Below are positions 9,631-20,300 of a DNA stretch of 64,000 bases, piece by piece. Numbering within the stretch: the stretch's first letter is position 1; each line of letters opens with the position of its first letter. Source of the DNA: Typhlomys cinereus (Eukaryota > Chordata > Mammalia > Rodentia > Platacanthomyidae); the NCBI GenBank assembly GCA_023101885.1, contig JALPQD010000823.1, positions 372,001-436,000 on the forward strand, in the 5' to 3' direction. A program made the translations under genes and the position numbers. The notes below the pieces were generated by a model that made no database searches, was not told the origin of the DNA, and saw only the letters and a program-made list of their open reading frames with translations.

Positions 9631-11857
9631 TCTGGGCCCTTGTAGAAGTACAGCTAGTATTTCAGAGGGACTGTGGTGAGGAGAAATGTTTCCAGGTTCT
9701 TATTAGTTAAGAGCCAGCCTGCTTGTCCTTTGTTGTTAATAACACAGACAGGGAGATTCCACCTGTTTTGGAGTTGGAGGGCCAAAGGTAGTTCACCTGT
9801 CTTTGGTGTCTAAATATTGCTGATGCTGACTGGGTAAACAGCTAAAAGAGTTTGGAACTTTTTTCTTCTTTAGCATGTAAATAGCTTCTGTATAATCATA
9901 AAAGTAAACAAAAGCATATGTTGTTTCAATCTTATGCTAAGTGTATATGTCAGAAACTAAGAGCAGAAATAAAACTTTAAAATGGCACTAACAGTTTAGA
10001 GGAGGCTTTGGGAAGTGATGGACAGATCACTGCTATTGGTGTCTGAAGTAGTTTCACAGATGTACCTCAGACTCATTGTCCTATGTACATTAAATACACA
10101 AAGCTTTTATTATGGTGATGGAAACCATTTTTAAGCCAGATTCCAACAACGGGTTGAGGATATCTGATTTGCTTACATAATCAATGGTTTTATGTCCCAT
10201 AAGAATAAATATTATGAGTTTTGTGCTTCAGAATCTGAGTAGTTCGAGGTTAATCTTAACTATAATCAAGTGAATGTGCTTTGCTTCTACAGCACACATG
10301 TACCCTAATTTAAGAAAAGCTTTAAAAGGGAAAGACTTCCTTGGAAACATAGGAAGGAAAAATAACAGGTACTTTGTACTTTTGTGTTTTTTTTTTTTTT
10401 TTTTAGTTTGTGTTTCTTATTGGCTCATAAGAAAACCCTTCCCTTGTAGTATTTCTGAATATGGGAATCTGGATTTTGATAGGTTTTCCTGAGTTATGAA
10501 CTAAGAACTTATATTCCTCAAATAGGGGTGGTTAAAACAAGGAGTCCAAAGAACTGGGAGGTGACATGTAGTCATCACAGTATGAACATTGATCACATTT
10601 TCGCAACCTTGAGGAATTCTTTCTGATGAATTTTCTCTGAATCATTTTAGGCAAATACTAAAATACATCATCAATGCAGACTAATTTTTTTTCTTTCTTA
10701 ATCTATGCTCTCCTTTCAGTGAAAACATTTATCATCGGATCTCTGATAGCTTACTATATTTTCAGAGACTATTTATTTATAGGTTCAAGGATATTTTTGG
10801 CTGTTGCTGATTAAGTGCTGTGAGCTCAGCAGTCTAGTGGCCAGATTACTGTAGCAGTTAAAATAATTCTAATCATAGTGAACACAGAGGATTTGGGAAC
10901 GTGAGTGCTTTTGTTTGCTTACTCATTCTTTTCCACATTTTCTTTCTACATTTTTCAGGTAGTCCAGGATGGTCCAGAAATTGCTTTGAATCACGGACTG
11001 GCCTTCAAATCATTATTCTTCTGCCTCAACCTCCCAATGTACAACGTCTATAGAGGACCAGCACTAAGTCAGCCTTTGCACACCACATGTGCACAGATAG
11101 TTGAATATCCTTGTCTAGATGTAAATATATACAACAAATGGTTCTAAGTATGTGAGCACTTTATAAAAGCATAGCCACAATAGCTAAGAAATGAACCAAA
11201 CTAGATGTCCATCAGCTTATATACTGTTAATAAAAGTACAAATATATACAGCATAGTTTTATTCAGTTGTAAAGAAATGTTAAATTAATTAAATATTTGA
11301 GAAAATCGGTAAATCTAGGAATTTGGAAAAGGCCTCTGAGGGGAATGGGGTTGGGCAAGAGTTTTCTGGGTTCTGGAGGAAGTAGTAGAAATCATGTGAT
11401 ATGAGAGAGCACTATGGGTGAAAAAATGTAGAGGGCTGAAGGTAGAGGAAACTGGAAACTAGAAGGTAGCGAATAAGATTTTCTAAAACTAAGGATATAT
11501 AAAAACCCACTTACTATTTTCTAGGTCAACGAGTAATAATAATCATAATCCCAATACTACAGTTTAAACAGAATCACACTGTATGTTGGACCAAATGCTC
11601 CTCCTCCAAACCGAAGATTAGCAATGGAAAATCCCTAAGCCAGGTCTGGGAAAGCTCCCTGTTTGCTCTTGGTCATGGAGACCAATGGAACCGCTCTCCA
11701 AAGATACAGCATGTTAACATTGCACTGTGTTGCCACCAGAGCTGGACCATAAGACCGCATTACAGGAGAGAGCACACATTTTCATTACAGATCAATTTGG
11801 AAGATAAAAACACACCAGTGAGTTTTCCCAGATCATATAATAATCACCTTCTGTCAT
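9631..11857. other. Intergenic 5' flank of IGKV2-like unit, duplicated
   Basis: Paralogous to about 53,980-55,390 and 56,510-57,970 (for example TGGTGATGGAAACCATTTTTAAGCC and ACAGCACACATGTACCC). Bases 10,380-10,404 are a T-rich run. About 10,960-11,040 resembles an old minus-strand B1 relic (GTAGTCCAGGATGGTC..., CTCAACCTCCCAATG). Nothing else is recognised. Confidence 0.55.
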
Positions 11858-12280
11858 AGTTAGGCACAGATGTCAACTTGAGGGTTGAGGATTAGAGCTC
11901 TGGGCACATTTGTGGAGAATTATTGGTTGAATTGGGCCCAGAGCAAGCCTGCAGGAGATTGTCTAGCTGATGAGTAGGGTCCAGCCTATGGTGGGTGGGA
12001 TTAGGCCCTGGAATAAAATACATAGAGCTGGTTGAGAGAGTTGGCATCCTCCCTAATCTTGTCCAGACATGCTGGTCTGGCAAGTAAGGATTGCTCCATC
12101 TCTCAGCCGTTATGTGGTGGTGGTGTGGCCAGTTCCCTTGGCCCTGATGTTGGTACATGCCCTCCTGTCAAGCTGGAATGAGAACTGTAACCAGACAGTC
12201 ATAAGGAAATAAACCCCTTGTTCTCTTAAGCCGTTTGATGGTCATTTATTAGCAACCATATAGGCTGACTGTAACATCTG
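11858..12280 (+). repeat. Unclassified interspersed repeat, copy 2
   Basis: Same family as 4,090-4,480 (CACAGATGTCAACTTGAGGG ... CTTAAGCCGTTTGATGGTC ... GCAACCATATAGGCTGACTG). The paralogous flank at about 58,020-58,140 lacks it, so this copy inserted after the 12-kb and 58-kb units duplicated. The plus strand is chosen by the AAATAAA-containing 3' end. Confidence 0.6.
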
Positions 12281-13146
12281 CCTAGAAAAATATGTCCAGT
12301 GGTGCAATTGTTGTATGGTTGTTACAAGGAGGACCAGAAGTCTTCTGATGAGACTTGTACCCTCTTTGTAGGAGGAACTCAAACATAGTAGTAGTTTAGA
12401 CTACCACCATATAATGATGTCATAACATTTGTGGCAAGGGATTGAAACAACCCTTGTTTTTTTTTTTTCAAATATATGTGGTATCCAAATACCTTTTAAA
12501 ACCTTAACTCCATTCCCTTAGATTAGTGTTGCTCTCAGCCTTCATCAGAGAAGCTTCAATTTCAATATGGAAATGTTAGTAAAGACACTCAAGCTGGAAG
12601 AAAGTGCTAGAATAAATGACTGTGCAGTGTTTGACTTTAGACAAGACAAAAATACCATCCCCATCAAGGGTCAGAGAATATCTCAGATGAGGACGTCAAA
12701 AGAATGAAAGAGCCAGGGGGTCTCAAGGAGAATTGTGAACAGAATCGTCCAGACACAACATGGCAGTAGCACCTATGAATTCATTGCAGCTGGAGCAGGG
12801 CAGAACCAACACACAGTGGATGGGTGTCTCACAACCTGACCTAGGTTGTGAATCATTTTAATTGAGGGATGAAAGTTAGCAAGTCTTGTTGGGACAGGAT
12901 GAACATTCATCCAGCTTTGCTTCCACCATGCATGAGTGCTGAGAGGTGCTTGCACAACACACTCGGGAAGATCTTTCAACACCTCAGCTGTTGTAGCTGA
13001 CAAAGGCAGAACATGGCTTAACCAAGGGATTCATGGTCGAGAGCCCCAACTGTAACCAACTGCCCCAATTCCCTATTCTCTCTGTTTCACACAGATGCAG
13101 AGCTTGTTCAGTGTCTGTGCAGAATGGAGCACCCTGAGCAAGGAAG
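12281..13146. other. 3' flank of the 13.2-kb pseudogene, duplicated
   Basis: Paralogous to 58,120-58,968 (AGCCTTCATCAG, CTCAAGGAG.ATTGTGA, TCTTGTTGG...). No gene or known repeat is seen. Confidence 0.6.
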
Positions 13147-13170
13147 CGTTTTTGTGACAGGTACATGTAG
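13147..13170 (-). promoter_or_regulatory. Disrupted RSS of the 13.2-kb pseudogene
   Basis: A nonamer-like CGTTTTTGT (13,147-13,155) is followed by only about 8 bp before CATGTAG, where CACTGTG is expected. Spacer and heptamer are both damaged, so recombination would not be expected. Confidence 0.7.
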
Positions 13171-13845
13171 AGGTTGAAAGCAGTAATAAACTCTGGCATC
13201 CTCAGCTGATTTTGAGTGTGAAATGTGTCTCTGATCCACTGCCACTGAATCTGTCAGCAACCCAGTATCCTGTTTGGAAACCCAAAAAATCAGGAGCTTT
13301 GGAGACTGGTCTAGCTTCTGCAAGAACCAATACAAACGGGTGTTTCCATCAGTGTGTTTGATGCTCGAACTAGACCTGCAGAAGATGGAAGCTGATTCTC
13401 CAAGTGTGACAGCCAGTGACAGAGGAGTCTCACTCATCACAACATCCCCACTGGAAGCTGAAACAAGATGAGAAGTGCAAAGACTTCAACAAAATTTGTA
13501 AGTCATAATTACTCATTTCAATTGAGATCTTTACATTTTTCTGTGATGAATTTGTTCGTTACCACAAATCCTTTTTTCCACAAAGGCCTTAAAGGGACTT
13601 TAGATATTACCTACACTACCCATTTTGTGAGTGCCAAGCTCATATACTGTCTTATCTGGAATCTCACTCATAACACTAAACCTCATGAGCCCATCCTGGA
13701 AGACAAGATCTGTTATCTCTTGCATGGACAGTAAGCAGTGCAGCCCCAGAGCTCCTTCTGCCTCTGGATTCTCCTTCCTAATCTCTCCCTCCTTACAAGG
13801 GACCCAGAGCACTAGCAGCCTCAGGAAGTGAACATAGCTCTTCAT
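13171..13845 (-). pseudogene. IGKV: IGKV2-like V-kappa pseudogene with scrambled FR3
   Basis: Leader exon 13,845-13,797 is intact (MKSYVHFLRLLVLWVP, GTAAG donor) and V exon starts at 13,457 after a TTTCAG-type acceptor, giving DVVMSETPLSLAVTLGES, Cys23 (SIFCRSS) and a long CDR1 (SIKHTDGNTRLY). In FR3 one base is missing after CDR2, so [14 protein letters not shown] sequence is read out of frame (GLLTDSVAVDQRHISHSK). A second deletion, which removes the SRVE codons, restores the frame ahead of EDARVYYC. The exon is therefore open but FR3 is wrong, and the RSS is destroyed. The promoter octamer is intact. Pseudogene call is firm. Confidence 0.87.
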
Positions 13846-13943
13846 TTTTTGAAGGTGAACTAAAGAGTGTGTTCAGTCCAGGCAATATTACAGTTGAGCT
13901 TTTATCTCTAATTTTCAGAGAAAGGTCTGCTATGGGGCTTCAT

Positions 13944-13951
13944 ATGCAAAT
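13944..13951 (-). promoter_or_regulatory. Ig octamer of the 13.2-kb pseudogene
   Basis: Perfect ATGCAAAT on +, 99 bp 5' of the leader ATG in gene sense. Confidence 0.83.
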
Positions 13952-14351
13952 ATCATAAGAACACAACTGTGTAGAGAGGGCTAAACACATTTTCATGTAT
14001 GTAAATGACTGAAATATTTCCCATATCAGAAATGAAGTTAGGGGAAGAACATGTGTTTCATGATTGGAGAATAATGAGACGGCAAGAAACAATCAATCTG
14101 GAAAATAGGGTGTGGCCTTGGCCCTCATCATAAGTGCTCAGATACATTGGAAGAGTGAGAATGGAGATCAATATGTATAGACCTTTCAATCTGAATTGAG
14201 CCACTGTGCTACTTGCCCCATTTAGTTAATCTCACTGACAAAGAGCTACTAAATTTACTGTTATTCTAGAGAGTCCAAATGAGAACAAGACAGTTCATGT
14301 GTATTTCTGTACCTCACTCACCCAGTTATGGTTTAAGGATATGAAAAGAAG

Positions 14352-14545
14352 GGGCTAGTTAGATAGATCAATGGGGAAGGCATCTGTTCACAATCTTGGC
14401 TGTGTGAATTTAATCTGTCAAAGCACAACTATGGGAGGAGAAGACTGATTTCCAAAGAAGTTGTCCTCTGATCTCCCCAGGCACTATGACATGTTACCTT
14501 TTTCTGTGCCACTCTTCTCTTTATCTCAAATAAATAAAAAATCAT
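14352..14545 (+). repeat. B4/RSINE1-like SINE
   Basis: GGGGCTAGTTAGATAGATCAATGGG head, internal GTGAATTTAATCTGTCAAAGC, GTTGTCCTCTGATCTCC body and AAATAAATAAAAAATC tail fit a diverged rodent tRNA-derived SINE of the RSINE1/B4 group. Paralogues at 59,662-59,850 and 39,710-39,930 share flanks. Confidence 0.5.
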
Positions 14546-16219
14546 TTTAAATAACATTAAGTGCTCATGTCAGGATCTAATTTTTCATCATAGTCATGTG
14601 GATTAGATTCTACACGAACAAAAAAAGTACTCAAATTGCCTAGAAAGTAGAATAACATGTAAACTATCACAAGATCATAAAAATGAAACAAGTATTAAAA
14701 ATAATGTTAGTAAATGAGTTCAAAAATTAGCAGGTATGATGATGGGCAGGTTTCTGGTGTTTGTTACTGACTCTTGTTTTACACACATGAACTCTACATA
14801 CGTCTTCATGAGGTTACTGTACATCACGAGAGAGACTATATGAAGAGGATGACCAGGACAACTGCATCTCCACTGCCATCAACTTCAGGAGATAATTACC
14901 AACCTGGGATTTGGTTTTTGAAAACAAGCAACAAACAAAACGTTCAAATACTACACAATTTTTTCTCAGCATTTGCTCAATTGATTGGTCAAAAAATAAT
15001 TCCAGGCACAGAGCCATGGATAGAGAACACTTCCCTATCAGGCCCTAGTATTCTAGCATAATTCTCCATGAATCATCCAACCCCTCATTCTGGAAGGCTT
15101 CTTCATGGCTACTGTAATTTTCTTCTCATCTCTGGCAGGCTTGGTGTGATTGGTTTGTGTTTATTGGTCCAACGGCCCCAGAACCAGGAGCCGTGGGTCT
15201 ATGTTCTTACACCTCACACACCCTACGTCTGGCTCCTTTGGTCTAACAGGCTCCAGGCCAGCACTGCAGCCACCGCCTCTCACCAGCCGCACCTGGCTGC
15301 AGAAAGTGAACTTCTAGTGCATTAACTTTCAGGACAGAGATGATCATTCAAGGTTGTTTGTGTACTACTAGAAGTTTAATCACTTTCACTTGTGCATTTC
15401 TGTCATTCATGTCTTCAGTGATTTACTGTTAAGACTTTAAAACCTTTCAGATGTTCATAAACATTGAAATTCGATTTTTGACAATTTTTCCCTTAAAATC
15501 TGTCTTAACAGAAATCTTATCCCATTTTCTGACAATTGGCCTGTAGATTGCACATATGCCTTTATTCTTGTAATTACCCATCTTCACTCCACACACACAC
15601 ATAGGAAACCTCAATTTCATGCTAATGAAAATCATTCAAATCTGTGAACACATCTATTACCTTCCTCAATATCATATGTCAACATGAAGTTCGTCAAAAC
15701 CACACAAATGCCTTGAACATATTCTGTGGTCTCTACTTATCTTCTTTATGAATGAACCTGTGAGCACAGCTCCATCCTGCACAGTGAATTGAGCTTCAAG
15801 TGCCAAAGCCTCTCCTGCTTATTTCTGCTACTATTTCCTTTCCTTGTCTCTTCTTCCCTGGTTTGAATGAGGACCTTAGCAGCTGACAGCTGAATGTCTC
15901 CACTGGCTCCTGAGTTACTGCAACAGAGACTGATTTTCTTTACTAATCACGTTGTGCAGCGTTTGTTGCAGGGATGGACAGTTTCCTGCCCTTTTCTGTG
16001 CTCTTGCTCACAGTCTTGTCTCACGCCCTTGACACATGCCAGGCTTTGAAGGGCCTTTTAAGTTCTCATTTGATGATGTTTCTGATGTCATGAGGCTCAA
16101 GAGCAGAATTTTCCTTGAATTTAAGATTTCTGCAGTGAGGCACCACTAGGTATGTAATCTCTATGATGTTTTTCCCCCTTCTGTATTAAATAACATGAAA
16201 CCCAGCCTTTATCACTTTT
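14546..16219. other. Intergenic, triplicated block; no gene
   Basis: Paralogous to 59,850-61,860 and, from about 15,480, to 35,460-36,170 (GCAGCGTTTGTT.CAGGGATGGACAGTTTCCTG is shared by all three). No coding or RNA feature is recognised. Confidence 0.6.
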
Positions 16220-16688
16220 TTATATATTTTTTTATTTCCACTCATACAAACTTAACAGGTATACCGGTCCCCCCTCCCTCCAACCCCGACCACCCCTGTC
16301 CCTCCCTCCCCTCCCTCTTCCCTCCCCATCCCCCAGTGCCTCCCCCTCCCATCCCCAGAGCATCCTTTAATGTGCATGCCAAACTCTCCTCTGGGTCCTC
16401 CTCTCCGATGAGGTGCTAGGACCCAGTGGCATTTCCCAGAACCATTTCCTGTGTTCCCTTTAAGCATAGGAACACTACTGTGGCTGTCAGGCTGTCAATC
16501 CCTTGCCTCTAAGGATCCTAGTGCCTTTAGCAGATGCTAGACTTTGTGGGGTCAATAGTGTGTTGGACATTGCACAGGGCATGCAAAGTCCAATTATGAT
16601 TGCTTCGGCCCCAACTTGTGTGGAGAATCTTGCATATCATTGCTCCTCCCATCCTTGTGCTCTTACAATCTTACTGCCCCCTCTTCTG
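16220..16688 (-). mobile_element. 5'-truncated LINE-1 3' UTR fragment with target duplication
   Basis: L1 3' UTR read on minus, ending in an A-rich tail (T-rich 16,220-16,238 on +) with the characteristic polypurine tract near 16,265-16,360. Flanked by ATCACTTTT at 16,211-16,219 and 16,689-16,697. The paralogue near 36,165 (TTTATCACTTTTCTC) is the unoccupied site, so insertion followed duplication. Confidence 0.9.
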
Positions 16689-16720
16689 ATCACTTTTCTC
16701 TTTTACCTTGCCCTCCTATT

Positions 16721-16829
16721 TTCTTCTCTTCTCTTCTCTTCTCTTCTCTTCTCTTCTCTTCTCTTCTCTTCTCTTCTCTTCTCTTCTCTTCTCTTCTCTT
16801 CTCTTCTCTTCTCTCTTCTCTTCTCTTTT
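16721..16829. repeat. (TTCTC)n pentanucleotide microsatellite
   Basis: About 20 near-perfect TTCTC units, pure polypyrimidine on + and polypurine on -. The paralogue at about 36,190-36,230 has only irregular T/C-rich sequence, so the array expanded in this copy only. Long EEKRR-type ORFs across it are artefacts. Confidence 0.95.
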
Positions 16830-17775
16830 CGTTTCTTTCTGCACCTGGATCCCAAATGAGATGAAGAATCTGTACTTGCAATAAAATGTGTATAATGTTT
16901 TTAGGGCTAACCATAAGAAGAGGGGAAGCATAGCCAGAGTAAAACATTGAATCTGTCTGTTCTGAGATCTTGTAGAATGTACATGGCAATGAATGGATCT
17001 CGAAATACATTTTCCACAGCTGAACAATTTTACATATTTGTAAACTTAATGTACAATACGTTTCCCATAATGCTACTGTCTTAGTCTTGTATTTTAATTG
17101 CTGTGATAAATACCTGAACCAAATAATACATGAAGTCATAGAGATTTCAGGATTGCAATTCCAGGATACTATCAGTCACCATGGCAGGAGAATTATACAA
17201 ATATCTAGAACTAAGCAAGGTGGCCACACCATAGACATACGATGTACTGAGATGTGAGTTATCCTTTCTAGCTTGCCATCAGCAAAGTCAAGTCATTCTC
17301 TCTTCATCTTATCCTCCTGTCTAAGGTAGTGCCCCACCTTTTATACGCTGGGTCTTCTCATATAAATTAAATATGAATATGAAATAATCTACTATAGAGT
17401 TCATGAGAAATTTAAGTGAACTGAAAAAAATCCCTCACTGGCATGACTGAAGGCTCAGTGTTCAATTGTCAAATTCCCACTCAAAACAAACTGCCACAGC
17501 AACTCAATAAGAAGCTTGGTTGCATTTTAACCAAGGTATACTCCACATTGTTTTAAAATCAATACAAAAGACATTGTCTTCAAAAATAGTTCATTTGATT
17601 TGTGAACATAAACCTGGGTAAGTTTTCTATTCAGGCATGAAGTAGTGAATCGGGTTGTTCCTGGTGTTTTTGTAGCCCATTTCACAGTATGAGTGAGGAC
17701 ATTGTCTTAGTGTACTTGCAAATATCACAGAACACGGTGTCAGAGTCTTTTGTCAAGGCTGAGTTGCTCCCTTTT
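16830..17775. other. Intergenic, duplicated with 36.2-36.85 kb
   Basis: Bases 16,840-17,500 are paralogous to 36,235-36,870 (CCCAAATGAGATGAAGAATC, GGTGGCCACACCATAG..). Part is also recognisable at 33.59-33.70 and 39.94-40.07 kb. No gene seen. Confidence 0.6.
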
Positions 17776-18025
17776 TTGCCTTTTAGCACAGTAAGAGGAA
17801 TCCTGCATCAGGAAAGACATTGTCTGCATCTAATTCTGGGGATGAAACAGAGTGAAGAGAGGTGAGGTGAACAGGAACCTTCCAGGGTGCTTCAGCCAAC
17901 TCTCCCTGTAAACCACAAGCCTGGCTGCATCTGAGAGATGTGCTAAAGCAGGTGGCATTGCCACGAGGAGCAGCTGAGGCAACCCAGTCTCATGCTGGGT
18001 GACATCCTTGTTCTTCCAGGCTCTG
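17776..18025 (-). pseudogene. V-less relic: IGKV6-type 3' flank only
   Basis: The block CTGGCTGCATCTGAGAGATG ... GGTGGCATTGCCACGAGGAGCAGCTGAGGCAACCCAGTCTCA (split here to mark the key words) matches the conserved 3' flank of the V6-like segments at 45.49-45.57 and 30.81-30.84 kb. Where RSS and V exon should follow there is instead sequence resembling the far 5' flank of the 31-kb gene (compare 18,100-18,220 with about 31,815-31,950). The V segment was deleted. Confidence 0.6.
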
Positions 18026-18510
18026 TTGACTATCTTGCTGAGTCCCATGGTATATACAAAGTGAAATCTCAGAATATCTGGACATTGCACAACAATCACA
18101 GCATGTATCAATGCACTGAGATGAATTCAAAGGCATATTTCATGATTGCCTTGATTTGAGAGAACAGAATTTAAAATTTACAAAAAAATTGTTGGTCTGT
18201 TCTATTGGTTATGGGCATGTTAAAGATTGAGGTATCTGATGCTCCTTCACCCCATTCAAGGTAAAAAGGCAAGTATTGTAACTTTCATGTACAATCCTAG
18301 AGAAGGAGGCAGATTCTTTGATAGAGCTCTGTGCTGTGTTGAAAGACCAGTGCTGTGCTTGACACCAGACCAGACAATTTTTTAATAAGACCAATTTTGT
18401 GAGAACATTAGCAAGGGCAGGAACACTCAGCAGAGTGATGCTTTGACACAAGTAGACTTGTTTTATTTTTTTGCTAAATGATGAAGAGAAAGTTGTTTAA
18501 AATAAGGATA
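18026..18510. other. Intergenic, resembles 31.8-32.3 kb
   Basis: Patches such as CACAGCATGTATCAATG and AAAATTTACAAAAA..TTGGTCTG resemble the upstream flank of the 31-kb V gene. No gene or repeat recognised. Confidence 0.45.
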
Positions 18511-19304
18511 TTGCCTGGAGTTTCTGAGAACAGATAATAGTCATTGTACAAGGTACTAAACACATCATCATCATCAGAAGAAGCAGAACACATAGCTCAT
18601 TGCTATAGAAAGGGTCTCTCTGATATCATTGGACACTGTTGAAAATGTCCATGAACATGAATAAGTCATGTGGCTCAAGTACAAAACATGAGCTGCAATG
18701 TCAAATGTTAAGGGTTAGAGGATCTCAACGGCACTAGTTTTGAAGACAGACCTGGTGGAGTGAGTTTTGGGCCCCAATAGGCACACTGGTCACATTGATT
18801 CACATGGACCAGGTCTCAGCACCTGGATTCATTCACACTTTCTCTCACACCACCAGACCTATTCCTAAACTTGCTGTCAGGAGAATTTATAATAATGTAC
18901 TTTTATTACTGTCTGCATCAATGCTGACTGGGGAAGAACTGTTCCTGCCACGTTTAGCTGGAACCTGTGAGTAATGAATGCCCTGCGTGACAGCAGCATC
19001 TCAATGCAGGTCAAGGAGTCCTCAATTCATCTAGCTCCTGCCTCCCTTAATGGAGTCCTGACAGCTGAAAGTTTTGCACCAGCCTCTCAGAGGCAAGTGC
19101 ATGACCATGAGAAAAGGGAGGAAAACATCAAAAAGTTACTCAGTTCAGTCCTCTATCTAACCTACTTCCTTTCATATTCCCTGCCTTGTGCTACTTCCTC
19201 CTGATGCAGAGCAAAGACTCTCCCTTTGGCTTCAATCTCTGTTGCTGTTCTTTCTCTGCTTCTTCCTTCAAGAGACAGGTACTATTAAATCTTTGTACTT
19301 TTTC
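18511..19304. other. Intergenic, paralogue of 2.77-3.58 kb
   Basis: Close copy of 2,766-3,580 (both contain CTGTCA.GAGAATTTATAATAATG). It is cut off by the long L1 at 19.3 kb. No gene seen. Confidence 0.65.
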
Positions 19305-20300
19305 TTTTTTTTTATTTCAGCTCATACAAACTTATTAGGTACACCAGTTCCCTCCCTCCCTCCTCCTCCCCCGTATCCCCTGCTCCACTTCCCCACCCCC
19401 CTCCCTCCCCATCCCCCAGTGCCTCCCGCCCCAATTCCCAGAGAGTCCTTTCTTGTGCATGTCTGATTTTCCTCTGGGCCCTCCTCTCCGATGACGTACA
19501 AGGACCCAGTGGCCTTTCCCGAACCCTTTCCAGTGTTCCCCTTAGGTATAGGAACACTGCTGTGGCTGCCAATCCTTTGCCTCCAAGGACCTTGGTGCCT
19601 TTAGCAGATGCTAGACTTTGTGAGGTCAACAGTGTGTTGGACAATGAGCAGGGCATGCAAAGTCCAATTATGATTGCTTCAGCCCTAACTAGTATAGAGT
19701 ATCTTACATATCATTGCTCCTCCCATCCTTATGCTCTTACACTCTTAACGCCCCCTCTTCCGCAAATTTCCCTGAACTTCAAGATGGGGAGAGACTAAGC
19801 TGGCCTAGTTCTAGGTGGTTGATATAGAGTCTCTGAAGTTCTGGATTGTGGTTTGTTGATTTTCTTTTGCAGTTTTGCTGCTCCTGCAATGCCCTTCACT
19901 CCATCCTGGTGGGCATTGTATGTTACCCCCTGGCCAGAGACAAAAAGCTGTTAGAGTCTTGTGATCAAAGCACATTCAAAGGTAGATGTAATAAAAGTGG
20001 GAAACCACAATGAGGGAGGGGTCTATCACCCATTTGCAAAATTGTTACTTTTTATCTGCCAGACTATATGCCCTCCTCTTCTGGTGAGATCACTTACCCT
20101 CAGTAGTAAATGATCAGGAACAAAAGTCTGTGAACTTAATCAGATGTCTCATTACTTATTTGGGTCCTTGGTGGAGGCCTATTTTCCCTGCTGTAACATG
20201 GTCCCTTCTCTCCTTCTTTCTGGTGTGGCCCTCCTACCCCATCCCTCCTGTTCATAATCCTTGCAATTCCTGTCTCTAGGTGGGCTGGGTGGGTTTGGTA

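Noticed and set aside
16195..16467. Proline-rich or glycine-rich ORFs over L1 3' UTRs (also at 19.2-19.6, 28.1-28.5, 33.7-33.9, 35.1-35.5, 41.5-41.7, 62.9-63.2 kb)
   Set aside because: They fall on the polypurine/polypyrimidine tract of L1 3' UTRs, which is non-coding; the frames differ from copy to copy.
16690..17139. Long lysine/glutamate/arginine-rich ORFs (minus) and Ser/Leu/Phe ORFs (plus)
   Set aside because: They are translations of the (TTCTC)n microsatellite.
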